From Hirundichthys speculiger (lineage: Eukaryota; Chordata; Actinopteri; Beloniformes; Exocoetidae): a stretch of DNA of 64,000 nucleotides. This document shows positions 21,801-36,700 of this stretch, in pieces. Location: the NCBI GenBank assembly GCA_018398805.1, contig JAGFBZ010000571.1, positions 1 through 64,000 of the forward strand. Direction: 5' to 3'. The number at the start of each line of letters is the position of its first letter. Within the stretch, counting starts at the first letter, position 1. Position numbers and translations under genes: made by a program. Below the pieces are notes generated by a model, which was given only the letters and a program-made list of their open reading frames with translations, searched no databases and was not told the origin of the DNA.

Positions 21801-24800
21801 ATGGATCCAAAACTTTAGTAAGCAGTTATAGAAAATAGCATGTCAAATTCAACATGTCTTTTTGAGGCCTGTAACTCTGAACATTAGCCTTTCTTATTTT
21901 TTTTTTTTTAATTACAAAAGGCTCTACTGAATAACTAATACTTCAGGCATGAAAATCCCTCATCTTTCGGCGAAATTTGCCGTTTTGAAGTCAAAAGAGA
22001 GACCTACGTGAATCGTGTAGATCCGAGGAGTTTTCTATTTTGAGAGGGGAGGGGGTCGGCGCTGGGAGATTTTTTTTTATTTAATTGTCATATAATTGCC
22101 CTAATATGTAAACTGGGCACTTCAGAAATCGGCAATTTAAATGTACTTGGAGGTTACGTTGCTAAGCGAGATGAGAAGCAGGACCTAGCGATGTCCACGC
22201 CGGTGACGAGGCAAACGAGCTTACATTTCCTACATTTACCAGTGGTGAGAAGCGCTGTATATTTCATCCGCGTTGTCTAACAATAAATAAGTACAATAAG
22301 GAATAAACATCTCTCCTGTGAATTTAAAGCTAATAACCATCCATCCAAGCAAGAAAGGGAGAAGTAATATCAGAAAATATGTGCTTCGGGCTTACTTTGA
22401 CGGTGGATCTGGCTGTGAGGATTGTCAACGGGCTCATTGCGCATGCCCTGGTCTCAATCACTCAACCAATCGCAATCGAGAATTCACGTCACGTTGGTGG
22501 CGGCGGCGGGTACCCCCCCCCCCCCCCCCCCCCCCCGAAAATATTAAACCGGATCTGCACGTATCTCAAAAATGACCCCCAGAATGGCAAAAAACTCTGA
22601 AATCAGCGAATCCGCGGAGAATTGACACCCCTGTATTATGCTTGTATTACTAGCGTTACACACACACATACACACGGAGAGAGAAAACAGCAGCACACAC
22701 GGAAGACACATCACATCATATGATAGAGTCTCTTCACTTCAAGCTAGCTAGCTCAACTAACAAACTGAGCCCTTTTTAACGAGTTAAATATTTCAAATTA
22801 ATTAAAAAATTTAACACACTCAGTATGACAACATCACTCCTCTTTAGCTATCTAGTTGCTTACTGTCTGAAAAAACTTCGTATGTCCTGTTTTTTCTGCT
22901 TTTTGGGTAGAGACATTGCTCCCTCCTTTCTTTCACATTCAACGCTCTCTATTGTTTCGTCTGTCGGAGCCGCTTCAAACCGAGAGCCGTTAAATGGGCG
23001 CAACCAAGTGTACAACTGGGAGGGGGGTGGTCACACACTTTAGTGTTCCTTATAAACGGAGATAAATTGATCGGTAAATATTCGGAAATAACAAGAGACG
23101 GACTGTTGAGCCAGGTTTCATAAAAGGAGGAAATATTTAACATATTTACACATAATATTGGGGGGCACAGATTGGTATTTTCCCAGTATTGGGGGGGGAC
23201 ACGACCCCCCCAAAGAATGCGTGGTTACGCCCATGGTCACAGTCACTTCCTATAGTTTAAGGAAATGTCTAACCAGATCACTACAATAAATAAAACTAAG
23301 AACCTGTAAAAAAAAATACCTAAATTAGTGGAGCTGAATCTGAAGAGGTAGGTTCACGTTTCAATCAGATTAATTAAATCAAACTGGTTGTTTATTGGTG
23401 GATTGTCACTCCAAAACAATGTTTTCAGGTTTGTCTTTTTTTTTTCTTACCAGTCAACACACAATTAGACCTTTTTTTTTTTCTTGCAACAGTGGTGAAT
23501 CCTGTACTATTTACTGGTCTTTGAAAGGTTTCTAAAACTGAACTCAAGTCCCCCTGTCAGTCATGAAAGTGATAAGACATCTGTATAAGGTTTCACAGAT
23601 GATGGTGTGACAGTGAAAAGTCAAGTCATGAGGGAGACAGATTTGTCCATAAACCTGCAGGATTGTGTTAAAGACGAGTGTTTGATAGGATCCATGACGG
23701 CCGCTGCAGCATTTAAAAATAAATTAAAGTAGAAATAATTATGTGCTGTAAGTTTGTCGCATCACATATTTATTACACATCTTAAAAGTGCTATTAACCA
23801 CCCAGCCAAACTTTTATGATTAAATCAGCCAGAAGAATATAGATTTAGGATGCAACATAAGTAAATGAGCATTGCTCTCTGCTCTTAGACAGAGCAGAAG
23901 TGACTGCCATATAATGAAGCAGACTGACAGATCTTAGTCCAGCTTAAATGAAATGTACTATCAGAGTTCTTGTGAACCGATCCAATTTGCTTAGATCTGA
24001 AATCACAAATACACTCTTCTGATATTAAATATCTGTTACCTTCTATCTTTGGACTAAGTTAACAAGTTAACAGCAGATCTTTTTTGGTAATCATGAGCAG
24101 AACAAAAGCTGCTTATTAAAACATAGAGGTAAAAAAAAAAAAGTGAGGTCAAAGCGAAGGATGTGCAGAGGTAAAATGAAGTGGTTGTACTGTAAATCTG
24201 CTGTAAATGCATGTCAGCTTGAGCTCTCTAAAGATGCTTTCATGTGTGCCACCAACCGGTCTTTCTGATATCTAAAAAAAAAAAAAAAAGCCACGTGATC
24301 AAGAACTTCTAAGTCATCTATGACTAACTTTAAAAGAAATTTTGTGATATTTTTTTCCCCCATTGGTAGTTTGACTTTATGATATCTTCCCAATAAAACA
24401 CATCCATGTTATCCCTCAGTGCACTTTTGCTCCAATTTGACTGAGCTCATGATGAGGAGAGAACACAAATCCCCTCAGGAAAAACCATAACACCTAATGA
24501 ATGTCCGTACTGTAATCTTAAACCACATCCTCAAATTTACCATTCCAAGAGCTAATTACAAGAGAAGGCTTCACATACTTACAATTTTCCTTTGTTTTCT
24601 CTCCTGAAGGTTGGAAACTTGTTCGGCTTACATCGTTCCACAATCATCACTCTTTACAACGGTGCCTTTGATTCTTCTTCCGCGCTCTTCTTTGTCATCA
24701 AGGTGAAAAGCGTCGACATACAGCTCACATTTAGTGAAAGAATATAATAATACCACTGTGGATACTCACGATGATCTCTACCACATCTCATTTTCACTTG

Positions 24801-27800
24801 TAGATGGTATACGAGGCTGGCATCTCTCTTCGCTCTTCCTTTCTCTTTCTGTCAGCCTGCAGTGTCATTCATGTCTTCAGAACTTTATTCCTGCTGCCCC
24901 GAAACTTCATCCCCTACCCGCTGCCAGACCGTTACACGTACGGGTATGATCAGCTTGCACCACATCTCACACACATACGTGCTCAATGTGTACCTTACAA
25001 ATGAAGGGAATTTAACAGCAATGAATGTGAAACACAGAAATATTTTTAAAGTTTTAAGAAATCATGCTTAATACCAAGGAAATAAGATGCAGCTATGCTG
25101 AAAATGAGATTTAACTGCAGGGAGTGCTTTATGTTTAAGAGAAATAAAAGAAGATAAAAAGCCTTTGGCGCATCTCTCATCTAAACTGCCAATTCTTATT
25201 TGTGCAGTTGTCTATAATTATATTTGCAGATTTTAATGCTTGGACTCAGCTAAAGAGAAGTGCAGTTCTGCAGAGAAAAAGCATGTTTCCTCTTGTTATC
25301 TGTCCACAGACCACAAAGCAAAATGATCTGTTGTTTAATGATCGCTGTAGGGTTAAAACTGAGAAATTAATATCAATACTTCTCTTTCTTCAAATTAGGG
25401 TTTTTAAATGTCAAGATGACCTATTTGATAGAGATAGAAACCTACTGCTTTTAATATGTCAGCTGTTTCAGGTCAGTTTAAAGCCAATTTAAACCCTTCA
25501 AGACTGCCATAATAGTTTGAAAATTACTCTACGCACATAATCACTTTTATATGGTGTATCCTGTGTAACTTTTTAGATCAGACCTGAATATCTGATTACT
25601 GACAGACCATTTGTCTTATTTTCTAAAAATGTGTTGTATTTCTAATTTTTCTTCAAAAATATCCTTCATATCCTGTTACGTGACTGTGGAACGAAAGTTA
25701 TTATTTCAGTTTTTCAATGACCTCTGTGACCTCTGCAGGATAACTTGTGGTAAATCACAGACTGTGAGCACAGAGGTGGCAGCAAATGGTCCCACTCACA
25801 CAACTGAAGAAGCAGCTCCACTCAACAAGGATGCCCCTGTGAAACAAGGTGAGTTTGTGAAACACATTAGAACACATTAGAATAATCCTGTTATCCACTT
25901 AAATGTATTGCTCTCTTCCTTCGCTGCTTTATTTGTGTCTCTCTCAGAAAAGACTTTCTTGGAGTGTTTGCTGTCCAGGTTCTTCGTGTGCCACACGCTG
26001 TGGTTGTCGGTGATGCAGCTCAGACATTACCTGTTCATCGGCACCCTCAACCCCATGTTGCAGAGGCTGACAGCTGGAGACCCCTCACTTGGTAACAACA
26101 AACAAACAACCCATCCACTCAGTTTCACATCATGCGTGTACAATTAGCACATATTGCTTCTCATTCGAGGATGGGTTTTTTTTTTTCAAGACTACTTTTA
26201 AAGCTTTATACAAGCCCAATTACAAAAAGAAAAATAAAGAAAAAGCTAGTTAAGTTTAGTTTGTTTTGACTTTAATGGCAGCATAAAATATGGGATGAAA
26301 TATGGGTTGATGAGATCCAGAAATCATTGCATTTTGTTTTTATTAACATTTTACACAGCTTTTGGGATTGTACTGCTTTAATATGCCTCTGTACTCCCTG
26401 ACACTTTAATTGGAAACTAAGATGCAGTTAAAACCATCTAGCATGATTGATGGCAATAAGATTGCTGCCATATTTTCTTTTCCACACAACCAATTTGAGT
26501 GGCGTGCTTGTGAGCCGTTGGTAGGCCACACATTACAAAATAATCTGGGGCAATTTTGTCCCAATTCTACCCTTCCAACTGTCCTGATCATTTTGCAGAT
26601 TTTCTTATCAGTCTTTCCTGTGGTGTATTAAGACTGATAAAAATCTGCTCAGAAGAACATTTGACCTGCAAAAATATCAAATCATAAATATATCCAACAT
26701 GTTGGATATGGAAGTCTATATGTGTGGTGTACCCTTTCCATGAACACGATCCCCAATCACAAAGAACACTGACAGAATTGTGTACAAGTATTCATTTACA
26801 GTTTATTTAATCAGCCTTCAAGAGAATATCACTTTTTTCATGAGAGACCTGCAAAACAAATTTTACTCACCTCCAACTTGTGCTGTGACATGCACAGTCC
26901 CTGGTTACAAAACTTTAAAGAGAAACAGTCCAAACACTATTATGGTTGTTTCCTTTCGCCCATCGTCTGCTATGTTTGTTTATGCTCAAGCAGTGGCGGC
27001 TGGTCAATAGAGGGCGCTAGGGCGCCGCCCCACCTCTCCCCACATCCAAGAACTTAAGTGAAGAAGACTTAATTACTTTAAAATATATACTTTATAGTTT
27101 TAAAATGAGTATGGTAATAAATTATCATAGAGTTAGTGCGTAATATGTGTAATCTACAATAAAATATAGATTAAAATGTGTTTTATGATGTCTAAAGTCA
27201 CGGTTAGGTCACATGTTTCCAGCTGGGGCGCAGTTTTTTCGTCCATTCACTCTCGCTATAAATTGTACAGTAAATTGCGCAGTTCGATCCTCTCAATACA
27301 AGCCATAGGAGCTTGGTGGGTGCACACAACCTGCGCCCTCAGCATTTATTTGAATGGTGCTGCTGTACACACTCTGTCAGCCACAGGGTGGCAGCAGAGA
27401 GCAACAGGTGTTCTGAAATTTCTTCCTACTAAAATTTTTTCCTACCATAATGGAAAATTATAGCCTCATCTGTAATTTTTTCCTACATTGTAAGAATATC
27501 CTACCAGCACATATATCTGCTCTCCTCTGTGTTTTGGGTGGGCATATTATTATACACATTTAATATCCATAATTACCTGCTTCTCTCTTTGTTTTGGATG
27601 GTTTTCCTCCCCGGAATACGTGTCGGTGGGACAAACTGTGACTCGCGCAGAATTCCAATAACTGAACACTCGGGTTCCGGTCGGGCCGGTGTTGAAATTT
27701 CTTCCTACCTAAATTTTTTTTACCTAAAATTTGTCCCTCAAACATATATACATTAAATACTGTACATACAAAGTATTAAAAATACAAGAAACTAACCTTT

Positions 27801-30677
27801 TCTCTTCCGCGATAAGGCAGCAGAATATTATGGCCTTCTGAAGTTGCTGCTATACGCATGCGCAGTCATCTCGGGTAGGAAGATATAATTAGGAAGAAAT
27901 TTCACAACACCTGTTCGCGGCACATCTATGAAAGTGCGCCAGAAGGAGTCCGCGGGAAGAGAGTGTATTTTCGCAAGAATGTAAAGAGAAAACTCTGTTC
28001 AATCATTAAAAGCAACGCCTTTTGAGAGGAGAACATTGCAGGAGAAGTTTTATTCTATTTTGTTATGTTATATTTCATTATAACATGTTATTCAGATCAG
28101 CAAAAACAAGCATATTTTAAATATACATATATTGATATTAATGTACGTATATCGATATCGTACTACATTTGCTTCTTGGTTTTTGGTGTAGCCCCCCCTG
28201 GAGAAAAGTGCACCAGCCGCCACTGTGCTCAAGTTACATTTGAGCATGATACAGTTTCCCATTGTCGTAGTTCAGACTCTCAATGGAATCTGGAAGAAGA
28301 AATCTGTTCAGCTCTTGGATTTTTTTTTTCATGTTGTGTGAGTGTGTGTGGTATCTTACACATAGAAAATTGGTTGGGATTTTAAATAATCTTTTAGTGT
28401 GGTTGAGCCTTTATGTGCAGCAGAGATGGAGGAATCTGATAGGGAGCTCGGTCAACAGCTACTGAGCTGACTGAGGGCCACGGTGGAATGAATTTTCACC
28501 ATCTACAATAACTCAGTCCCTTTAGATTTCACAGTGGTTCAAAGCTATATGTCTTATCTGTACACCACATTACTTGTGTAGACAGTTACACAAACTACTT
28601 GCATGAAGACAGTCTGTAGTATGATGCTGGGACACAGACAATTACACCTGTCATGTTGCAGCACAGACATTCAGTGGTAAAGAAAATGCAGTGACAAAGC
28701 AAATCAATGTCTAATGCAAAAGTATTGTGGTACATCTAATACAGCACTCAAGCTGCTTTGGAAATTGATGACAACTCAACGATGTTGTGTTGTCGTCTAA
28801 CTATTCATAAGTACTTCACCAAACCCTACTTCAGAAGAAAAAAAATCCCTCGAACACTAAAAACTAATTTCTCCTTTTATGGTGTCCTTTTTTTTCACAC
28901 CACTCAAACTATTTATTTGTTTATGTTTTCCTAAAGTGAGCCAGTACACCAATGCCTTTGCTATCACCCAGATGTGTGGTGTCTTGTGTGCTCCCTGGAA
29001 CGGCCTCATCATGGACAGACATAAGGGCAAACCTCGTGCTGCAGGTAACACACTGAACAGACTGTTGACCCACTGAATTGAGTTAAAGGCATATACATAC
29101 ACATGTATATTCCTAACCGTTGATAGGTTAATGAACCAAACAGGCTACTCCAACTGAAAACTGAGTCCAGGGTGGGCTCTCAGGGTTAGAGTCAAGCAGA
29201 AGTACTAACATATATAAAATCAGCCTTGTGTTGCTGTTAAACATCAGGATTTTGCACTTTAACTTATATACACTGAATAAGAAAATCAAGATGTTTTCAG
29301 ACATCGCTGCTCACATTAGTCGTCATGTGAGGAGCAGCCTGGTGATTCTTATCTCCGGATCAGGGGCGATTCTAGGGTCAGAGCTTTAGGGGTGCTGAGC
29401 ACCCAATTAGCCCCACCACAACCCACAAGTAAGTTTAGTGAGAAGAGGATGATACCATTAGGCAGGGTCGTTTTCATTTTCATTCTTAAAATGAAAAAGA
29501 AAAAGAATATGTCGATAGTTAATATTGTGTTGTTTGGACATAAGCGGTTGCTGGTGAGTATAAAGTAAAAGCATGAATCCACGCTGTAATTAGGTGTTTT
29601 AACGGCCCAAAAAGAGGCAAAACAAAATAAATAAAAAGTAAGGTTTGTTGGTGGTTTGTACTGCGTGGTGCCACCATGCACTACTAACCACCAACAATGG
29701 ATGGTTGGGGTGTTATTTTTGAGTTTTTAAAAGAGTGGGCCACGCCGGCGGCACACGTATGGGCCGCGGAGATAGGGCACTGGAATCCCCTGGCAAGCCA
29801 AGGGAGATCACGGACCACCGCGCAATGCTCGGCCCGCGATCCCCCTTGGCTGGCAAGGGAGAGAGCGAGCCTCTGCACGGTGCGGATCTGGCGCGCGCAA
29901 TGGGACCGTCTGCTGCCCATAGCAGCGGTCCCGGCGCCATCCAAGCACCAGGCTCCCCGTGGTTCCCCGAGGGGACCCACTGAAGATTTGACAGTGTGTG
30001 ACCTCTTTATATACTACTTTTCTCACGTGCCATCAATGACGTCACATTGTAAAGCCACGTGAGGGAGCTCCCATGGTAATTTCCTTCAGGGTTGTCATGA
30101 CAAACTGTATGTGGTGACGCGTCTTTGCGCAGAGCCCGCACGCACGCCGGTCTACCAGCGCAACGTTGCACGCAGAGGCGCTTACTGGCTGATGCAGGAC
30201 GCTGTTGACCAGGGGCGTCACTAGGTTTAGGGGAGGCTTAGCCCCCAAGAGATGCACAGGATGTGAGTGAATGTAATGTGTGAGCACAACATTTCACAAA
30301 CAGCTAATAAAGACTGAGAAGTAATTTATTAATATTATTATTTCAGTCTGTTTTATACAATACAGTATAAGTCTTATATCTGCTTGCTCTCCTTCTCTCT
30401 CTGTGATAACTTGATCTTCCTCTGCCTCTTGATCCATCCCTGGATCCCCTTGCTCTCTGACTTGACCTTGCCTGTTGATCACACAATGAGTTGAATTAAT
30501 AACTGATCAACATAGAGCCTAATGCCATAACTTTCGCTCACAGCACAATAATTGTTTGTTCCCAAATATTTTGAAGTTGCACAGATTACATTTTGGGCAC
30601 ATATGTGACTAAAATATATTACTTAATTACTTGAATTGAAGTAATACTAAGATACTCTTGAAAATATTTGGGTCAGG

Positions 30678-30721
<44 letters not shown>

Positions 30722-33700
30722 AGAATATTTTAGGGGGGCTGAAGCCCCCCTAAAATAGGCCTAATGATGCCACTGCTCAGGATAAACATGTTCTAAAATC
30801 AGCAGCATGTTAAAGGACATTAAAAAGGTTTGTTCTTGGTATTATTTGAACGTTGAGGGTGTAGTTAAACATTACAATGAAAATAGGTTTTGGTAATATT
30901 GCACATGAATTTCTAGTTTGTTTATGAAGAATGAGAGCAGAGATGGCAATATCTCTAGTTAAGATCTAAAGGGGAGTGCATATAGAAGCCATTATTTGTA
31001 ATGATTTTGAAAAAGATGTGATTGCATCAGTGACATTTGATTTGTGGTTTTGTTGAATTAAAGCCTGCAGACTCAGCTGAATACAGGCTCTTTGTGTCAT
31101 AGACTTCTATTCTGGAATGGCAAGAATCATTTTCATATTTTGCACATTTCTGTGTGTGTTTATAGGGGAGACAGAGCAGGAGGCAGACTTGCGTGCCTCT
31201 GTGCTTTCTCTCTTCCTGACGTCACTGCAGTGTGTGTTGTTCTCCGTGTGTGCCTCCACCCCCTACCTGCCTCTTCAGTACCTCACCTTCATCCTGCAGG
31301 TGCTCAACCGCTCCTTCCTCTACGGCGGCAACGCAGCTTTCATAAGTGTGGCGTGAGTATCAAACACACAAACACACACTTCTTTTTTTTTCTGAAGTGC
31401 ACAAAAACACATGTTTACCAAAAGAAACCCTGACTAATATGACTTGAATGAACACAGGCATTGGCTAGATAATGAAAAGACTTGAAGAACATGAAAACAG
31501 AGCTCATTTGTCAGTGTAGTGGAAAACATGACCTGTGAACTCTTTACTGTTAGCCCTAACGGACAGAGAGATCATATCTATAATATGCAATGTATAATTT
31601 CTACATATACAATTTATATATCTATAATATATAATACTAGCAGGTAAAAATTGAAAGATAATTAAAATGTCTGTTGCATAACCAGATTGTGCGAAAGTCA
31701 ACTGAGAATGAATCACGTATTATATATATATAATTAATGTGTTTTTAACAATGTATTTTAGTAAATGAGACCACTCAGGCCAATTAATGCCTATAAGAAT
31801 CGAAGACTCTGATTTTCCTTCAATGCTTTTGAAGTTTTTCCTTTTTTTTTCTGTTACAGAAATTGATAGGATAGTTAAAGGTGGGGTGGGTGTTGTTTTT
31901 TTGCAACACTTTTTACAATATTGCCTGAAAACCTTTTCACATTTCCATTGCACCCACTGAAATAAAATGTTTGCAAAAAAAACTAAACATTTTGGTCCAG
32001 TCTAGAAGGTATAATCAGAGAAAAACTCTGACCAATCAAAAAAGTGATCATCACTATTTTGATTGGCTGCCTAATACGTCCATCAAATATCACCCCTCCC
32101 TCCCTCCCTCCCTATGGTTCATGCAGTCGTGAATCATGTGAAGGCGTGGTTTCGAGGGGTGAGCTGAAGAGGAGGAGGCGGAGCCTTTGGGAGGAGGGAG
32201 GGAGTGTATATTTTCAAAATCTCACTTGAGTTGGATTGCTGGAACCGTTTTTCAAACAACACCTACTCCACCTTTAAATGATTATATTTGATTAATACAT
32301 TAAAATGGCTGTAATCCCTAAAAAGTAAATGCTGTATTTTTGTGAAACCTCTTGATTTAAAGCTATAAGAATATAGTTGACCACGTGGTGGTGCTGTTGC
32401 TCAGAGGATGATTATGAGTGTAGAATAGAATAGTCCTTTATTGTCATTGTAACAAGTACAAAGAAATTTAAAAAGTGCCAAACAGTCAGTGCAACATTAA
32501 AAACATCAACTATGGTAATAAATACCAGTGCTACATTAATAAATAAATAAATAAATACACAGTCAAACATCCCGTTCCCCCTCAACCAGAAAACACACAC
32601 GTCACCATACACTCTGTCACAACTATTGCACGATTCCCCTGTGATGTACTAAGGATTAATCCTTAAGGCATTGAGGGTGGTTATTGCTGTCGGATAAAAA
32701 CAGTTTTTCAGTCTGTTATTGATTTGATTGTCCTGCAACGTCTGCCTGACAGCAAAAGTTCAAACATGGAGTGACCAGGATGGAAAGTGTCTTTAACAAT
32801 GCACTGAGCTTTTTTAGCACAGAGAGCAGTGTGGAGGTCGTCCAGTGAGGGGAGGGGGCAACCGACTATCCTCTGTTGGAGAGCCTTTCTCTGGGCCACA
32901 GTGCAGCTGCTAAACCACAGTACGCTTGAATTGCTTCTATGGAGCACCTGTAAAAGGACACCAACAGTCTCTGTGCAATGTTATTTTTCCTGAGGACCTT
33001 CAGGAAGTGGAGACGCTGTTGGCCTTTTTTTTAGCAACTTAGTACTATTTGCAGTCCAGGTCAGGCCCTCCTCGATCTGAACACAGAGGAAGCGGAAGTC
33101 TGACACCTGCTCCACACGGTCCCCCCTGGTGATGAGTAGTGCGATGTCAGTCTTTTTTCTCTTGTAATCAATCTCCAGCTCCTTAGTTTTTGCTGTGTTG
33201 AGCAGGAGGTTATTCTCCCCACACCACTCTGCCAGATGTTTGACCTCGTCTCTGTAAGCAGACTCGTCTGCCCCAGAGATGAGCCCCACCACAGTAGTGT
33301 CATCTGCAAACTTCACTAAGATGTTGTTGTGGTGTGTGGGGACTAAGCCGTGTGTGTAGAGAGTGAACAACAAGGGACATGTGAGAAAGCTGTTAATCCA
33401 CATGCAGGTGGAGTGTGGAATACCTAGATTGACCAGTTTGTTAAACAGTTTGTGTGGAAGTATGGTGTTGAATGCAGAGCTATAGTCCACAAAGAGCATC
33501 CGCACGTAGCTCCCCTGCTGCTCCAGGTGGGACAGTGCAGCATGGAGGGCTGTAGCTACGGCGTCTTCTGTTGATCTATTGGCCCTGTATGAAAACTGAT
33601 GGGGGCCCAGGCTTTTAGGAAGGTGTTATGTGATGTGTTCCCGGACCATCTTCTCAAAACATTTAATCACCACCAGGGTGAGAGCGACTGGCCGGTAGTC

Positions 33701-36700
33701 ATTCAGGCGGAGATATGAGATTTCTTGGGCAGGGGGACGATAGTGGAGGACTGCAGGCATGGTGGAACAGTGGACTCGGCCAAGGACTGATTAAAATTCC
33801 TTGTGAAGACTCCTGCGAGCTGATCTGCACAGTCCTTTAGCACGCACCTGGACACTCCATCAGGCTCAACAGCCTTCCTTGGGTCCACGGCGCGCAGGGT
33901 ACGCCTCACCTCATGTTCCGTGAGGGAGAAGTTGCTGTGTACTGTGGAGTGTGGTGTGTCTGCCTTGGGCGGTTTCACCTCAAAACAGGCAAAGAAGGTG
34001 TTTAACTCCTCTGCCAGCGAGGCCTTACCCTCAGCTGCTCCCAAGGTGGACCTGTAGTTGGTGAGCTTTTGGACTCCCTGCCACACCTGCCTGCTGTTGT
34101 TACTTTCCAGGTGTGCCTCAATCCTCCTCCGATAGTCCGACTTGGCCCCTTTGATGCCTCTCCTCAGGTCAGCCCGGGCCGCAGAGTAGAGGACCTGGTC
34201 ACCAGACCTGAAGGCAGTGTTCCTCTTCCTCAGCAGCCGCTGGACTTTCCGGGTCATCCAGGGCTTCTGGTCGGGGTAGACCCGGATCTGTTTTTCCACA
34301 GTAACAGTGGCTATGCAGTGTCGTATGTATCCAAGTACACTGCCTGTAAACATCTCCAGGTCATGATGAAAAAACATCTCCCAGTTCGTCCTGTCAAGGC
34401 AGTCTTGCAGCTGTTGAGAGGCTGTCATTACAGTTTTTATGATGGTGGGTGTACTTTTCCTGAGGGGGGCATATGCAGGTATTAACAGCAGAGACAAATG
34501 GTCAGACTGGCCCAGGTGAGGTAGTGGTTTCGCCCTGTAGCCAAGCTTGATGTTAGAGTAGAATTTGTCTAAAGTTTTATCTCCACGGGTTGTGCATTTA
34601 ACATGTTGATAGAATTTAGGAAATACTGTTGTAGTGGCTACTCTTGCTGTCCAAAAATTTTAATCCAAAATAGCCAAGTAGTCCGAGGAGGAGGTCTATG
34701 ACTCGCCAAAATGTCCAAAATGAAGGCACTCGCGGAGATCAGATCAAAAATAATCAAACTTTATTTCCACTTCCACAAAATAATTATTCTCCGTGGTTGA
34801 CCTTCTAAATAATCCAAAAACGGAAAACTCATTCAGCGGTAGAGAAACTGTCTCACTCCTCACTCCTTCAACACAAAGTCAGACCACCTGCACCCAGCTG
34901 ATCTCTCTCCTTAATCATAGGAGGAGGGTGTGTCTGACGAGGGGGAGCGCCGAGAGGATCAGAAAACAGTCAATATACTCTACCACCAGAAGCATACAAA
35001 ATTGGCTCCAACATCCCGGCCCCTAATTGTGGGCTTTAGCAAAACAATTACATAAATAATATTCAAAGGAGCCAAAATAGAACAATTACATAAATAATAT
35101 TCAAAGTCTATATTTCATATATCCTTATCAGAATATCTCAAAACAGTCTGTCGAGGAGGCTGGAAAACCGTAGCCCCCCTCCATCCATCATGCTGCCTCC
35201 ATTAGAAGACAGAGCTTATCTATTGGTCGTTGAACCGTGTTGGTCTTAGTTTTAACCAAAACGCTTCTCACGAAGCCCTTGGCATCTGGAAATGTCTTTA
35301 TAACACGGCCCATAATCCATGAATTTCTTGGTGCTGTGTTATCAACGATGACAACCAGATCTCCAGGACTCAAGTTTCTTTTGATGCTGTTCCACTTGCT
35401 TCTTTCCTGCATGAGTGGAAGATACTCTTTTGTCCACCGGTTCCAGAAGAGATCTGCAAGATATTGGGCTTGTCTCCATCTCTTTCTTGAGTATTGGTCA
35501 TTTTTATCAAAGACCCCTGGTGGCATAATGGTTTTTGCTTTCAGCTGAAGCAGGTGGTTTGGGGTTAGTGGTTCCAAATCATTGGGGTCACTTGACGCTG
35601 TGGTTATCGGTCGGTCATTCAAGATGGCTTCTACCTCACACAGTGCTGTCGATAGAGTCTCATCATCCAGTGTTTGCTGTTTTAGAACAGATGTGAGGAT
35701 TTTCTTGACTGATTTGATGAGTCTCTCCCAGATACCGCCGTGGTGGGCTCCAAAAGGAGGGTTAAAGATCCATTTTAGTTCCTCTGTTGAAAAGGTGTTT
35801 TGAATCCTTTGATGATTTAATTCTTTCAAAGCTTCCTTTAGATCCCTTTGGGCTCCAACAAAGTTTGTCCCACGGTCTGTTCTAATACTTAAAACGGGTC
35901 CTCTTCTGCAGATGAATCTGCGTATGGCATTTATGCACGAGTCTGTGGTTAGGAAGTTTGCCATCTCTAGGTGAACAGCTCGACTGACCAGACAGGTAAA
36001 GATGACCCCCCACCGTTTTACCTGCACTCGGCCCCTCCTCACATCAATGGGACCGAAGTAGTCAATACCAACATGACTAAAAGGTGGTAGGTCTGGATAC
36101 AGACGATCCTCTGGAAGATCTGCCATTTTCTGTTCTCCAGGTCTTGCTTGCATACGTCTGCAAAATACACAGTTTCTGATGATTTTCCTGGCTAAGGAGT
36201 TTGCATGAGGGAGCCAAAACCTTTGACCTAGTCTGGAAAGCATATGGCTTCTTCCCGAGTGCCCAACTTGATGATGGATGCGTTGTAGGATGAGGTTAGA
36301 TACGCGAGAACCTTTGGGGAGAATAATTGGGTTCTTCTGGTGCACGGGCATTGCACTTCTATTTATTCTACCTCCTACTCTCAGAATACCATTATCAAGA
36401 ATCGGATCTAGTTTGTGGATGTTACTTTTTGTACTGAGGGTTTTGCCATTTTCCAGGTGAATTAATTCATTGCTGAAGTAGCGTCTTTGCTCAAAACAAA
36501 TGATAGCCTTCTCGGCCTCCTGTAGATCCTCCACTGAAAGATCTGGCATGCTCTGCTCATCTCTCAGTTTTTTCGTCATCTCTGAAGACACAACTGTCTG
36601 AGTCTTTCTTAGCTGACATAGCAACTGAAGTAGTTTTTTAACTTTCAATATCCAGGCTACAGACCTTTGAAGTCGGCTCCATGATGAGTGGTACTTGATC

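Larger units (their letters stand above)
20247..23235. mobile_element. hAT-type transposon, 2989 bp, with nested insertions
   Basis: The ends are CAAGGGCGTAACCATGG and CGTGGTTACGCCCATG, with terminal inverted repeats of about 14 bp. They are flanked by an exact 8-bp duplication GTCACAGT (20239-20246 and 23236-23243). T/G-rich ends with runs of G (left) and C (right) follow the repeats. No transposase was recognised. A second element with CAGGGGTGTCAA ends lies inside (21066-22633), and a ~100-bp block is repeated at 20690 and 20935. It lies in slc43a3 intron 5. Confidence 0.82.

Noticed and set aside
29697..30062. Several overlapping frames in a GC-rich block
   Set aside because: High GC removes stop codons by chance; frames overlap on both strands and none has a motif.
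30209..30775. Independent hAT element starting at CAGGGGCGTCACTAGG
   Set aside because: Its ends match well, but flanking 8-mers do not; the outer pair 29361-30775 has a 7/8 target duplication and was preferred.
34069..34485. 138-codon plus-strand open frame
   Set aside because: Exact antisense shadow of the LINE ORF, which shows recognisable motifs on the minus strand.
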